From the NCBI RefSeq assembly GCF_028288225.1, contig NZ_JAQBOC010000066.1, positions 35,751-99,750 on the forward strand: a DNA stretch of 64,000 nucleotides. The letters are read 5' to 3'. Position 1 is the first letter of the stretch. Every line of letters begins with the position of its first letter. This DNA is from Mucilaginibacter sp. GTDB lineage: Bacteria; Bacteroidota; Bacteroidia; Sphingobacteriales; Sphingobacteriaceae. The notes under the pieces were generated by a model, which worked only from the letters and a program-made list of their open reading frames with translations, searched no databases and was not told where the DNA came from. Below, piece after piece: positions 33,868 through 42,108 of this stretch. The translations under genes and the position numbers were made by a program.

Positions 33868-35106
33868 ATGAAACAACAAGAACTTATACCGCATTTATTC
33901 AGAACGGAGTTTAGTAAAATTACGGCTGTACTGGGTAAACTATTTGGTTTTGAGCACATAGAAATTGCCGAAGATATTGCCAGCGATACTTTTTTATTGG
34001 CATCAGAAACCTGGAGCATAAAGGGCCTGCCCGAAAACCCGGTGGCCTGGCTTTATACCGTTGCAAAAAATAAGGCAAGAGACTATTTAAGGCGCAATAA
34101 GCTGTTTACCGAAAAGATTATAGCAGAGGTACAACATAATAATACCGAATTACACGAGATAGACATCGACTTATCCGATAATAATATTATTGACAGCCAG
34201 CTGCAAATGATGTTTGCCATCTGTCATCCATCCATTCCCGCCGAGGCACAGATCGGCTTGTCGCTGCGGATCCTATGTGGTTTTGGGATTGAGGAAATTG
34301 CAAATGCTTTTTTAAGCAATAAAGAAACGATCAATAAACGCCTGAGCAGGGCAAAGGGGACTTTACGGGAGGAGAAGGTAAAAATAGCCTTCCCTGCAAG
34401 TTCTGAGATTGATAAAAGATTGAAGAACGTGTTGACTACCTTATACCTGCTGTTTAACGAGGGTTATTATTCTCTCTCGCAAAATACAAGTTTGCGGAAA
34501 GATCTTTGCCTTGAGGCCATGCGTCTTAATTATTTGCTTACTGCAAATGAGGCTACAAATAAACCCATGGTAAATGCGCTGTTAGCTTTAATGTGTTTCC
34601 ACGCATCTCGGTTTGACGCCAGGATAAACCAGGACGGCGAACAGGTTTTATATGATGACCAGGATACCAACCTTTGGGATAATGAACTGATAAAAAGAGG
34701 GAAATATTATTTAAATACCGCCGCAGAAGGTAACGAGGTATCAAAATACCATCTTGAAGCCGGCATAGCCTGGTGGCATACCAGTCGCAACGATACAGCT
34801 GAAAAATGGGAAGGTATTTTGCAGCTGTATAACAAGTTGCTTATAATTGAATATTCGCCAATGGCTGCATTAAACCGAACCTACGCCCTTGCCAAAGCAA
34901 ACGGCAAACCAGCAGCTATTGCTGAAGCTGAAAAACTAAAGCTGGTGGATAATCATTTGTATTATTCCCTGCTGGGCTATTTGTATACCGGTGTTGATAA
35001 TGAAAAAGCTGTTGAACATTTAAAAACAGCGTTGAAACTGGCCAAATCAGAAACGGACAAGGTGACGATAGAGAAGAGTATAAATAAGATATTGACTAAA
35101 AATTAA
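33868..35106 (+). CDS. ECF42-type RNA polymerase sigma factor with C-terminal TPR-like extension
   Basis: This 412-residue protein has sigma region 2 (about 5-75, with IAEDIASDTFLLASETW and NPVAWLYTVAKNKARDYLRR) and region 4 (about 110-165, LSLRILCGFGIEEIANAFLSNKETINKRLSRAK). A long helical C-terminal domain (DUF6596/TPR-like, about 180-405) is needed for activity in studied ECF42 proteins. No anti-sigma gene is adjacent, as is usual for this group. The DGPF protein upstream is the expected partner. A terminator-like hairpin sits directly ahead of the start codon, leaving the source of its message unclear. Confidence 0.9.
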   Translation: MKQQELIPHLFRTEFSKITAVLGKLFGFEHIEIAEDIASDTFLLASETWSIKGLPENPVAWLYTVAKNKARDYLRRNKLFTEKIIAEVQHNNTELHEIDIDLSDNNIIDSQLQMMFAICHPSIPAEAQIGLSLRILCGFGIEEIANAFLSNKETINKRLSRAKGTLREEKVKIAFPASSEIDKRLKNVLTTLYLLFNEGYYSLSQNTSLRKDLCLEAMRLNYLLTANEATNKPMVNALLALMCFHASRFDARINQDGEQVLYDDQDTNLWDNELIKRGKYYLNTAAEGNEVSKYHLEAGIAWWHTSRNDTAEKWEGILQLYNKLLIIEYSPMAALNRTYALAKANGKPAAIAEAEKLKLVDNHLYYSLLGYLYTGVDNEKAVEHLKTALKLAKSETDKVTIEKSINKILTKN

Positions 35107-35132
35107 GATTTAGTCCATTAAAACGAGCTTCT

Positions 35133-35273
35133 TTAAATTCCTAAAATGATATTCTTGAACCCGTCTATTGTAACAATATTAATCTTTGGGAAGTCAATTG
35201 TTTTTAATGGATTAAAATGCTTGTCGTTCGTAACCAGGTAATCGGCACTTCCAGTATCAATAACAGCAATCAT
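35133..35273 (-). pseudogene. PIN-domain toxin collapsed by an internal deletion
   Basis: The frame encodes 46 residues. It opens with MIAVIDT, the start of a PIN domain with its first catalytic Asp, and passes directly into GSADYLVTNDKHFNPLKTI, the C-terminal third of the same domain with its later acidic residues. It ends NIILGI. About 70-80 codons normally in between are gone, with the frame kept. The ATG overlaps the antitoxin stop (TGATG), the normal coupling of such modules. A folded nuclease is unlikely. It is too short for many gene finders. Confidence 0.75.
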
Positions 35274-35491
35274 CAATCATTGCTGTTTAGCATTTCATCA
35301 AAGTCCATTTGCGTATATCCTTTTTTATCTAAAACATCAGTAACTTCTTCTTTCAATAGGTCAGAGAAATGGTTAACCAGTAGTCTTTTTAAGGTTAAAG
35401 TATTCTTTTCAGACATTGGCCGATTAAATAGCCTGAGCAAGCTAACCTGTATTGCATTAAGTTCCGTATGTGATTTCTGAGCTATTGCCAT
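35273..35491 (-). CDS. antitoxin of the collapsed PIN module
   Basis: This 72-residue protein is helical, with TELNAIQVSLLRLFNRP at the start and LKRLLVNHFSDLLKEEVTDVLDKKG in the middle. That resembles the short antitoxins encoded ahead of PIN-domain toxins in Bacteroidota. Its stop codon overlaps the start of the shortened toxin frame. The sequence looks intact, so antitoxin may outlive its toxin here. The family assignment rests mainly on this linkage. Confidence 0.65.
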   Translation of the reverse strand: MAIAQKSHTELNAIQVSLLRLFNRPMSEKNTLTLKRLLVNHFSDLLKEEVTDVLDKKGYTQMDFDEMLNSND

Positions 35492-35611
35492 AATTTTATG
35501 TTAACTTATAACAGATTTACGGAATTAGTAATTACATATCAATAATTTCAATATACTGATATCTACAAACTTACAGTTAATGCAAGTAGATTTATTTAAT
35601 GGATAAATAAC

Positions 35612-35653
35612 ATTAGAGCCTTAGAGAATTTAAAAACTTTTTAAGGCTCTAAT
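35612..35653. repeat. 11-bp inverted repeat downstream of DUF4097 gene
   Basis: ATTAGAGCCTT (35612-35622) is inverted at 35643-35653. Immediately after come AATTCGTGAAAATTCG and AATTCGTGAAATTAATG, a dispersed AATTCGTGAAATT-type repeat running to 35699. On the minus strand it lies 50-90 nt beyond the DUF4097 stop and might end that message. The rest of the gap 35492-35704 shows nothing else. Confidence 0.5.
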
Positions 35654-35704
35654 GAAACGCCAATTCGTGAAAATTCGTCTTAATTCGTGAAATTAATGTT
35701 CATA

Positions 35705-37012
35705 TCATTCAAAGTTCACTCCGCCATAGCTGGTATTAATAGTTACCCTTACATCTGAGTTGCCTTTACCAACATGGCCTTTATAATTACGGGTTGTGCC
35801 TATATGCTTGCTGCCGTCAGGCGGGTTTTTGCTGGTGATAAATACGTTGTTATCATTGTAGTTGAAGCCACCATAGCTTGTTGTAATATCAAACTCAAAG
35901 TTGCTGTTTGGCGAAACACCTATGGCCGCACCTGAATAGGAGCTATTTATATTCAGCCTTTTTAGCGAGCTTGCAGCTTCACCTATTTTGAAGCCACCTA
36001 CATATGATAGGTCAAATTCGCCGATGCCCTTTAGTTTACCCAATTTAAATGAGCCGTAGCTCAGATCGGCCTTTAGGTTATTACATTCTTCCATATCAAC
36101 GCTTCCGTACGAAAAATCAAGCCTTCCGCCATTCATCGAACCAACTTTTAAGCTGCCATAGCTTCCCTCAATCTCATTCGATGGGTTTGATAAGCTTTGT
36201 ACCGAAGTGCTGCCATAAGATGTGCTTATTTTCACCTTCCCATCCAGGTCAGGCAATTCAATTGAACCATAGCTTGCCTCAACATTCAGATCTGTTTTGG
36301 CAGGCATGTAAACCACATAATTTATGGTGAGTTTTTGTTTTTTATTTCTTCCGCCAAAATTAAAGAGGCTCCAAAAACCATCATCATCCCGCGATATATT
36401 AGTTTTAAATGATACCTGGTCGCCAATTTTGTTGTCGCCTATATGTACACCGTTTATCAGTTTCTGGGCATCGTCGTCATTCCTGGCTTCGGCTTTAATC
36501 TGTATATCAACCTTAACTTCACGCCTGTCCCAGGTGTTAACGGTAATTTTACCGTACTGGTTGCTCAGTTTTATCCTGTCATTAGCATCAAGAGGGTAAC
36601 TCTTACTGTAGTTTTTTACCTTTAAGCTTTGATTGCTGCTTTCATTTTCTTCATTATTATCAGAAACATTAATATCAAGGTTATTTAGCAGGTTGCCCAG
36701 ATTAAGCTCAATTTTTGGATCAACATCAATTTCTTTAGTGTCATCAGAATCATTTACATTAATGCTTATGTTTGATGTAATGTTGTTGATTGTTGCAGAC
36801 AGGTTTTTGCCAAAATCCTTCATTCCGGCCTCCAAACTTTTGCCAAGGCCATCCATTTTTACCTGGAAATCCTCATCATTAAAATTTGTTGTAATACTAA
36901 TAACCGGCTTCTTTTTAGCTGAGGCAGATTTTTTTTGTGCAAAGCCGGCACTATTAACAACTAACAGCGCAGTTATTACAAGTAGTGCCGGTTTATATAT
37001 TTTTGATCTCAT
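35705..37012 (-). CDS. secreted DUF4097-type beta-helix protein
   Basis: This 435-residue protein has a signal peptide (to about residue 25). Residues 30-130 are Asp/Asn-rich and low in complexity. The C-terminal part is a repetitive beta solenoid in which SYGS-like turns recur about every 20-25 residues: ASYGSIEL, TSYGSTSV, GSYGSLKV, FSYGSVDM, LSYGSFKL, then SYVGG, SYSGA and two SYGG near the end. The role is unknown; such proteins are regularly encoded third in ECF sigma/anti-sigma operons. It overlaps the anti-sigma gene by 20 nt. Confidence 0.88.
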   Translation of the reverse strand: MRSKIYKPALLVITALLVVNSAGFAQKKSASAKKKPVISITTNFNDEDFQVKMDGLGKSLEAGMKDFGKNLSATINNITSNISINVNDSDDTKEIDVDPKIELNLGNLLNNLDINVSDNNEENESSNQSLKVKNYSKSYPLDANDRIKLSNQYGKITVNTWDRREVKVDIQIKAEARNDDDAQKLINGVHIGDNKIGDQVSFKTNISRDDDGFWSLFNFGGRNKKQKLTINYVVYMPAKTDLNVEASYGSIELPDLDGKVKISTSYGSTSVQSLSNPSNEIEGSYGSLKVGSMNGGRLDFSYGSVDMEECNNLKADLSYGSFKLGKLKGIGEFDLSYVGGFKIGEAASSLKRLNINSSYSGAAIGVSPNSNFEFDITTSYGGFNYNDNNVFITSKNPPDGSKHIGTTRNYKGHVGKGNSDVRVTINTSYGGVNFE

Positions 37013-37556
37013 TGTTTTGTTCTTTTTTTGATTTGTTCAACTGCTCAATAACATTCAATTGCTGATTAAGCACCTGTGTCTGAATCTGCAAGTTCCGGAT
37101 CATCGCCCGTAAAACACGCTCCTGGTTAGGACTGCCGGCTAAATCGCTATTTAGTTTTTTATATGTTGAATCCATTTTAGCTATCTCGCCGCTAAACTCT
37201 TTATACAGCTCAGGGTCGGTTTTTGAAATTGCCTTTAGCTCGGTACGCTTTGTTTCAATTAATGAAGCGTACTGAATTTGTTGCTGTGCATATAGCGGGT
37301 TAATAGCAGCAAGGTCAATCGGTTTCTTTTCCTGGTTGTGCAGGTATGCAGCAAAACCTATCCCCATTACTACAATGACTGTTGCCGCTACCCTTAGCAC
37401 AAAGCCAAGCGAAAAAGTTTTTGTTTCATGCTTTTTTAATTCGCTTTCCTGTGGTGGTAAATGTTTTTCAATCCTGCTCCACAAATCTGCCGATGGTTCA
37501 AGATCGTCAAACTCTTCCCTGTTCATTTTCATAAAATCCTCTAATCGCTTGCTCAT
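36993..37556 (-). CDS. single-pass anti-sigma factor
   Basis: This 187-residue protein has a cytoplasmic N-terminus (about 1-50, EDFMKMNREEFDDLEPSADLW, binding the sigma factor), a membrane helix at about 53-70 and a periplasmic coiled-coil region (about 80-187, rich in Gln, Lys and Glu). The start overlaps the sigma gene stop (ATGA). This is the expected second gene of the operon and should hold the sigma factor at the membrane until an envelope signal arrives. Confidence 0.85.
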   Translation of the reverse strand: MSKRLEDFMKMNREEFDDLEPSADLWSRIEKHLPPQESELKKHETKTFSLGFVLRVAATVIVVMGIGFAAYLHNQEKKPIDLAAINPLYAQQQIQYASLIETKRTELKAISKTDPELYKEFSGEIAKMDSTYKKLNSDLAGSPNQERVLRAMIRNLQIQTQVLNQQLNVIEQLNKSKKEQNNEIKNI

Positions 37557-38131
37557 GATGTTATCCCTTTTCTTTTTAAAATTTCCAGAAGTTTCCTTTT
37601 TGCCCTCAAAAACTGGGTCCGCGAGGTATTTTCCGAAATATTCAATATTTGTCCTATTTCCTCGTGGTCATACCCTTCAAGCAGGTATAGTGAGATCACT
37701 AACCTATAGCCATCAGGTAAATCCTTCATTGCTTCTTTAACCCTTGCCGCCTGGTATTGTGTTTCTTCTTCATCCTCAAATTCTTCGTCGGCAATATTTT
37801 CCAGTTGTTCGCCTTCCAGGTCTACCAGTTCAAGCTTACGTTTGCGCAGCAGGTTGATAGAGCGGTTAACTACTATTTGTTTAAGCCATAATCCAAAGGT
37901 GGTTTCCTGTCTAAAATCCTTCAGCTTGCTAAAAGCATCAACAAAAGCTTCCTGCAAAACATCTTCAGCTTCGGCAATATTTCCCACTATCCTAAAGGCA
38001 ACGTTTAACATTGCTTTAGAATACAGTTTGTACAGCTCATAACAGGCTTTTTTACTGCCTTGTTTGCATTCAACCACCAGGTTATAATGCTTGTCAATAT
38101 ATACGGCTTCCAAATTTTGATCAGCTTGCAT
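37553..38131 (-). CDS. ECF (RpoE-like) sigma factor
   Basis: This 192-residue sigma factor has region 2 (about 20-90, with YKLYSKAMLNVAFRIVGNIAEAEDVLQEAFVDAF quoted in part: LQEAFVDAFSKL) and region 4 (about 125-185, LPDGYRLVISLYLLEGYDHEEIGQIL). It heads a three-gene operon with a membrane anti-sigma factor and a DUF4097 protein, all overlapping. A sequence resembling an ECF promoter (AAC, 16 nt, CGTC) lies just before its start codon, so autoregulation is likely. Confidence 0.92.
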   Translation of the reverse strand: MQADQNLEAVYIDKHYNLVVECKQGSKKACYELYKLYSKAMLNVAFRIVGNIAEAEDVLQEAFVDAFSKLKDFRQETTFGLWLKQIVVNRSINLLRKRKLELVDLEGEQLENIADEEFEDEEETQYQAARVKEAMKDLPDGYRLVISLYLLEGYDHEEIGQILNISENTSRTQFLRAKRKLLEILKRKGITS

Positions 38132-38138
38132 GTTATAT

Positions 38139-38164
38139 GACGCAAAGGTTTTTACAACGTTGCA
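38139..38164 (-). promoter_or_regulatory. ECF-type autoregulatory promoter
   Basis: On the minus strand TGCAAC (38164-38159) is followed after 16 nt by CGTC (38142-38139). The AAC/CGTC pair with 16-17 nt spacing is the hallmark of ECF-dependent promoters. Only seven bases separate CGTC from the sigma gene ATG at 38131, so the transcript would be leaderless or nearly so. Confidence 0.6.
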
Positions 38165-38223
38165 TGAAGGAGGAATTTATTTCAGATTTCGGATGTTCGA
38201 TTTCGGAATTATTATTTTCTGAG

Positions 38224-38298
38224 TCAGAATTTACAGAATTTTAGAATTTCCAAGATGCGCGTCAAATTCTGCTAATTCATTAATTCTGTAAATTCTGA
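38224..38298. repeat. 17-bp perfect inverted repeat, dispersed type
   Basis: TCAGAATTTACAGAATT at 38224-38240 is exactly inverted at 38282-38298. Just upstream, 38184-38215 carries TTTCAGATTTCGGATG and TTCGATTTCGGAATTA, another common dispersed theme also present at 45861-45898. The unit ends at the stop codon of the NadR-like gene. Confidence 0.7.
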
Positions 38299-38299
38299 T

Positions 38300-38830
38300 T
38301 CAGACAAATTCCTCTACCGCCGCAACCGCACTTTCATACCTTTCTGGCCCTATGCCAGATATTATTACATAACGGGCATTCAATTCCTGCAGTTCTTTTT
38401 CCCATACTTCCATAAAATGTTCGCGCATATTGGGGAAATCACGGAGCGGGTCCTCTTCCCATGGAAGATCAATGTTTAGCAGCAGGTAAAGGTCATAGGG
38501 GTGTTTGGGCAATTCATCCAGTACTTCCTGCGGCGATTTGCCAAACACGTATTCGCTCCAGATCTTTACCGTGATAAACGTTGTATCACAAATAAGCAGT
38601 TTGTTTGCCTTTGGCAAAAGCTCCGCTTCAAGCGCTACCTGCCCGTAAAACATATTGATCTCATCCTGCCAGGTAGGCGGTTCGGTCAGCTTTTCGCAAT
38701 AGCCCCGTGCGTATTCGGGCACCCAAATGGTATTATAATGAGCTGCCAGGTAAGCCGACATGGTTGATTTTCCGGTAGACTCAGGACCTACTACGGCTAT
38801 TTTTATTATTTCGGATGTTTGATTTTCCAT
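38300..38830 (-). CDS. NadR-like nicotinamide riboside kinase/AAA ATPase
   Basis: This 176-residue P-loop protein corresponds to the C-terminal kinase domain of NadR. It has Walker A GPESTGKST (about 15-23), a substrate loop EYARGYCEKL, Walker B-like LLICDTTFITVKIW, and LLNIDLPWEEDPLRDFP. It would phosphorylate nicotinamide riboside to NMN after import by PnuC, which is encoded separately at 55336. It lacks the adenylyltransferase domain of full NadR. Confidence 0.85.
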   Translation of the reverse strand: MENQTSEIIKIAVVGPESTGKSTMSAYLAAHYNTIWVPEYARGYCEKLTEPPTWQDEINMFYGQVALEAELLPKANKLLICDTTFITVKIWSEYVFGKSPQEVLDELPKHPYDLYLLLNIDLPWEEDPLRDFPNMREHFMEVWEKELQELNARYVIISGIGPERYESAVAAVEEFV

Positions 38831-38918
38831 TTCGGATTTTCTTTACGCTGCTCAGAATCGACAAAAAAACTAATTTAATTATCATTTCCGCAATAAACAT
38901 TCCGCACTCCGCATTTAA

Positions 38919-39461
38919 TTACTCCGGCGGCATATAGGCTAACCGTTTTTTAAAATAGGCATCCCAGCTTTGCTGCTGGGTACGGTTTTGCATGTGCTGC
39001 GTATCTGCATCATAATCCAGGTTCAATTGCTTGTACTTGGCATCAATCCGGTTAAAAATATTTTGCGCAGCAGATTGATAATTGGCATAAAAAACAGTTT
39101 TTTCTACGGTTCTTAACAGTTCCTGCTGCTCCATGTAAGCAATAAGATAGTGTCCCTGTTCGTGTTTTAAAACCTCGGCAAGCATTCCGTCAGATGTAAT
39201 TCGCTTTTTATCCATCCACGATACACAATCATTTAGCGTAAGATGGATATCAAAGTTCAGCAAGTAGTAGTTTCTTTCCCGATGTGCTTCGTACCGAAAG
39301 CTGATGGAGCAATTAGTATAGGCAACGGTATTTAAATTCGTATGCGGAACGCCCTTAAAATCGTTAGCAGTTAGCTGGCGGACAGCCTGGGCCGAAACAT
39401 TATTTACAGCCAAAAGCCATAACACAGCAAGGCAAATCAAGCGCGCAAATCCAAATTTCAT
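38919..39461 (-). CDS. secreted DUF922-like zinc-binding protein
   Basis: This 180-residue protein has a signal peptide (to about residue 25) and a metallopeptidase-like HEQGH motif (about 103-107, in EVLKHEQGHYLIAY). The body is otherwise helical with no other known domain. DUF922 members are predicted Zn-dependent proteases. A third metal ligand is not obvious. It lies 20 nt after the slipin gene stop on the same strand and may be co-transcribed with it. Confidence 0.75.
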   Translation of the reverse strand: MKFGFARLICLAVLWLLAVNNVSAQAVRQLTANDFKGVPHTNLNTVAYTNCSISFRYEAHRERNYYLLNFDIHLTLNDCVSWMDKKRITSDGMLAEVLKHEQGHYLIAYMEQQELLRTVEKTVFYANYQSAAQNIFNRIDAKYKQLNLDYDADTQHMQNRTQQQSWDAYFKKRLAYMPPE

Positions 39462-39481
39462 TAGCTGGTAAAAGTAAAATT

Positions 39482-40420
39482 TTACTTTTTGACTTGCACA
39501 GCATGCATTTGGTTTAACGCCATCATCTCTTTCATGGTTTGCTGCATGGCTTCGGTTGAGCCATCAAGGAAAATTACGTTGCCCTGCGAGTTCTCGGCAA
39601 AGTGCTTTATGGATTCAGTCCACATGGTAAATAATATTACCGAGGTATCCATGTTAGCTTCCTTCATTTCCTTAGCAGCTACAGTCATACCTTTTGCCAC
39701 TTCCTCGCGGAATAAAGCGACACCTTGCCCGCGCAATTGCGATGCCTGGCGCTCAGCCTCCGCCGAAATTTTAATAGCATTACCTTCCGCTTCTGCGGCT
39801 TTTGTTTTAGTGATCAATAGCGCCTGACCTTCATTTTCGGCAGCGGCCTTAAGGTTATTTGAAGCCACTACCTGGCTCATTGATTTCATTATCACTTCAT
39901 CAAAAGTGATGTCATTCAGCTGCAGATCCTGTAAATGATAACCCCAGCCTTCTAATATCACATCCAGCTGCTCTTTAACATGCTCAACAATGTCGCGCCT
40001 TAATATCAGCACCTCTGATTGTCTTTTGGTAGCAACAAATGCACGGATAGAGCCTTCAACCGTGCGGATAAGCGCCTGCATCAGGTTCCGCTCGTCAACA
40101 AACTTAAAGGCAACGTTTTTAATGGTTTCTTCCTGCTGGTCCAATACCGAATATAACAGCATCGCCTTAAAATATACATTGGCCTGGTCAAAAGTTACCG
40201 CCTGGAACTCCAGCTCAACCGAGCGGTTTTGGATAGATATTTTTGAATAGATATTTTCGATAAATGGAATTTTGAAATTTAAGCCCGGTGTTAATATGCG
40301 GCGGTACTTGCCAAACACTGTAATTACTACTATAGTGCCTTGTTTTACAGACACAAAAGAAGAAAGCAAAATCACCAGAAAAATAAAAGCAACAACTAAA
40401 AAGCCTATCTGAGGGGTCAT
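39482..40420 (-). CDS. slipin/SPFH (band 7) membrane protein
   Basis: This 312-residue protein has an N-terminal membrane helix (about 4-25) followed by the SPFH domain (about 27-200; VKQGTIVVITVFGKYRRILTPGLNFKIPF is the start) and a long coiled coil rich in Ala and Glu (about 190-250, KAAAENEGQALLITKTKAAEAEG). Slipins oligomerise in lipid microdomains and often control membrane proteases. A TTG at 40426 also opens the frame; the ATG at 40420 is preferred. No NfeD partner is adjacent. Confidence 0.9.
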   Translation of the reverse strand: MTPQIGFLVVAFIFLVILLSSFVSVKQGTIVVITVFGKYRRILTPGLNFKIPFIENIYSKISIQNRSVELEFQAVTFDQANVYFKAMLLYSVLDQQEETIKNVAFKFVDERNLMQALIRTVEGSIRAFVATKRQSEVLILRRDIVEHVKEQLDVILEGWGYHLQDLQLNDITFDEVIMKSMSQVVASNNLKAAAENEGQALLITKTKAAEAEGNAIKISAEAERQASQLRGQGVALFREEVAKGMTVAAKEMKEANMDTSVILFTMWTESIKHFAENSQGNVIFLDGSTEAMQQTMKEMMALNQMHAVQVKK

Positions 40421-40511
40421 AATCAATAAAGTTTAATAATCTAAATATATAATTAATTATTGGTGTGCTATTTGTTTTTTAGGAAATGCTTAACAAAAAA
40501 GCATTACAGCC

Positions 40512-40697
40512 ATGAACTTAAAACGAACCTTCGGAGCTATACTTACCGTACTGGGTATTATAGGCTTAATTTACACCGGTGTTGAAATAATTAACCATAG
40601 CGGACAAATAACTACTCTTGTGGTGATAGGCATTATTGCCATCCTGTTTTTCTTTACAGGCATTAGTTTAGTACGCACTACTAAGGATGAGGTGTGA
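40512..40697 (+). CDS. small two-helix membrane protein
   Basis: This 61-residue protein consists of two hydrophobic segments (about 6-27 and 34-53) joined by a short polar loop, with a charged tail TTKDEV. Similar tiny proteins are common in Sphingobacteriaceae, without known function. It is divergent from the slipin gene. Confidence 0.65.
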   Translation: MNLKRTFGAILTVLGIIGLIYTGVEIINHSGQITTLVVIGIIAILFFFTGISLVRTTKDEV

Positions 40698-40795
40698 CCG
40701 TTGATTTTAATGATTAAGTGGTTTCGCTGATGAATGCAAAATCCCAATCCAGGCGTCTTTGGCCCGGTGGATAGCGGTGGTGGGGAAGTTTTATA

Positions 40796-41974
40796 CTATT
40801 GATTAACTAATGTAATCATCCCGTTATCACCAATCTTTAACCCCGATTCCGGGAAATCCGCTTCTGTTAGCTGTTTTATGCGGATGGCGGCTTTGTTTAA
40901 AGTATCAACCTTAATCCCGTCGTAATGGGTCTGCGTGGCCGAAATGATGCGTCCGCTTAAAAATTCGCCCTGTTTATTTACGTACACTTTAAGGATAGGG
41001 GCAAGGCCGCAAATACCGGCAACGCTCACGCTTTTGTAGGTGCAAAAATTACCCAAGCTATAGGCTATCAGCCTTTCTTTATATACTTCCATGGCACGGC
41101 AAACATGGGGACCGTTCCCGAAAACCAGGTCGGCACCGGCATCAATGGCAGCATGGGCAAAGGCATTTACATCGCCACGCTTTTCATTAACATACGTTTC
41201 CATTTCAAAGGGCACATGCTCAAAATCAATCCCCTCGCCACCACCGTGGAAAGACACGATAACTACATCACACCGCTTTTTAAGGTTTTGGATGACCCTG
41301 CCTGCGCCTTTCAGATCGAGGATAGATAATGTGTACCCGTTAGGTGCAAATGCACAAAACCCATAAGTTACACCGTTTACTTTAAAAATTGATGTGGGAT
41401 GTGTTACCTGCCCGCCATAATAAATCCCCAGGCTGTCAAGCACCTTCATGGTACTGGTGCGGCCTGAATTATCAAAATCACCTATGTGATTATTTGCCAG
41501 GCTTAATACATTAAAGCCGGCATCTTTTAAAATGCCGCCATAACTTACAGGCATCCTGAAAAGATATGGCCGGCTCAGCTGGTGCAGCCTGTAATTAGCC
41601 GGGGCGCCTGTATCAAGCAATGTGCCTTCCAGGTTGCCCATAAGTATATCCGCACTGCGCAAATCATTCAAAACATTTTTAAAGCTTCCCTTTGCACTAT
41701 CAGGAGGCAGGGTTTTATTATCCGGATAGGAAGTCCCCAGCATGATATCGCCAACGGCAGCAATACACAATGAATCTTGCTGCGCGGTATCTTGTTTTAG
41801 CTGTGCAGTATCATGCTTTATAGCTGCCTGCTTTTTTATTGGAGCATGATATACTGCCCGCTGCGATTCCTGCAGATTTTGACAGGCAGAAAATAACAGG
41901 ATCACACCCATACAAAGCAATAAGGAGTTTCCTGCTAAATTCACTGATAATTTTGTGTGGCGCTTATTATTCAA
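40796..41974 (-). CDS. CapA-family lipoprotein (metallophosphatase-like)
   Basis: This 392-residue protein has a lipoprotein signal (LLFSAC, Cys at about residue 31) and the PGA_cap/CapA domain (about 70-320): AAVGDIMLG, MGNLEGTLLD, LSLANNHIGDFD, VSFHGGGEG and GNGPHVCRAMEVY. These are the metal-binding blocks of calcineurin-like CapA proteins tied to poly-gamma-glutamate or other capsule work. The frame opens with TTG; the first ATG lies inside the signal (41911), so TTG at 41974 with AAAGAG upstream is the better start. An in-frame TAA lies seven codons upstream. Confidence 0.85.
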   Translation of the reverse strand: MNNKRHTKLSVNLAGNSLLLCMGVILLFSACQNLQESQRAVYHAPIKKQAAIKHDTAQLKQDTAQQDSLCIAAVGDIMLGTSYPDNKTLPPDSAKGSFKNVLNDLRSADILMGNLEGTLLDTGAPANYRLHQLSRPYLFRMPVSYGGILKDAGFNVLSLANNHIGDFDNSGRTSTMKVLDSLGIYYGGQVTHPTSIFKVNGVTYGFCAFAPNGYTLSILDLKGAGRVIQNLKKRCDVVIVSFHGGGEGIDFEHVPFEMETYVNEKRGDVNAFAHAAIDAGADLVFGNGPHVCRAMEVYKERLIAYSLGNFCTYKSVSVAGICGLAPILKVYVNKQGEFLSGRIISATQTHYDGIKVDTLNKAAIRIKQLTEADFPESGLKIGDNGMITLVNQ

Positions 41975-42051
41975 TGGGGCAATTGCTCTTTATGGTTACA
42001 ACTAACATAAACAATTTTATTTATTTACAGGATGATTGCCGATAATGAAAC

Positions 42052-42079
42052 AAAAAAATCCTTTCTGGTCAGGAAAGGA
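42052..42079 (-). terminator. intrinsic terminator of the NlpC/P60 gene
   Basis: On the minus strand TCCTTTC pairs with GAAAGGA around a 7-nt loop, followed by seven T residues. It lies 30 nt beyond the NlpC/P60 stop. Confidence 0.8.
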
Positions 42080-42108
42080 CTTAGATTAATCAGGTTTATA
42101 ATAAAGTT

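Noticed and set aside
36324..36599. Open frames on the plus strand inside the DUF4097 gene
   Set aside because: They are shadows of a repetitive, AT-rich gene, rich in Ser and Leu without domain content.
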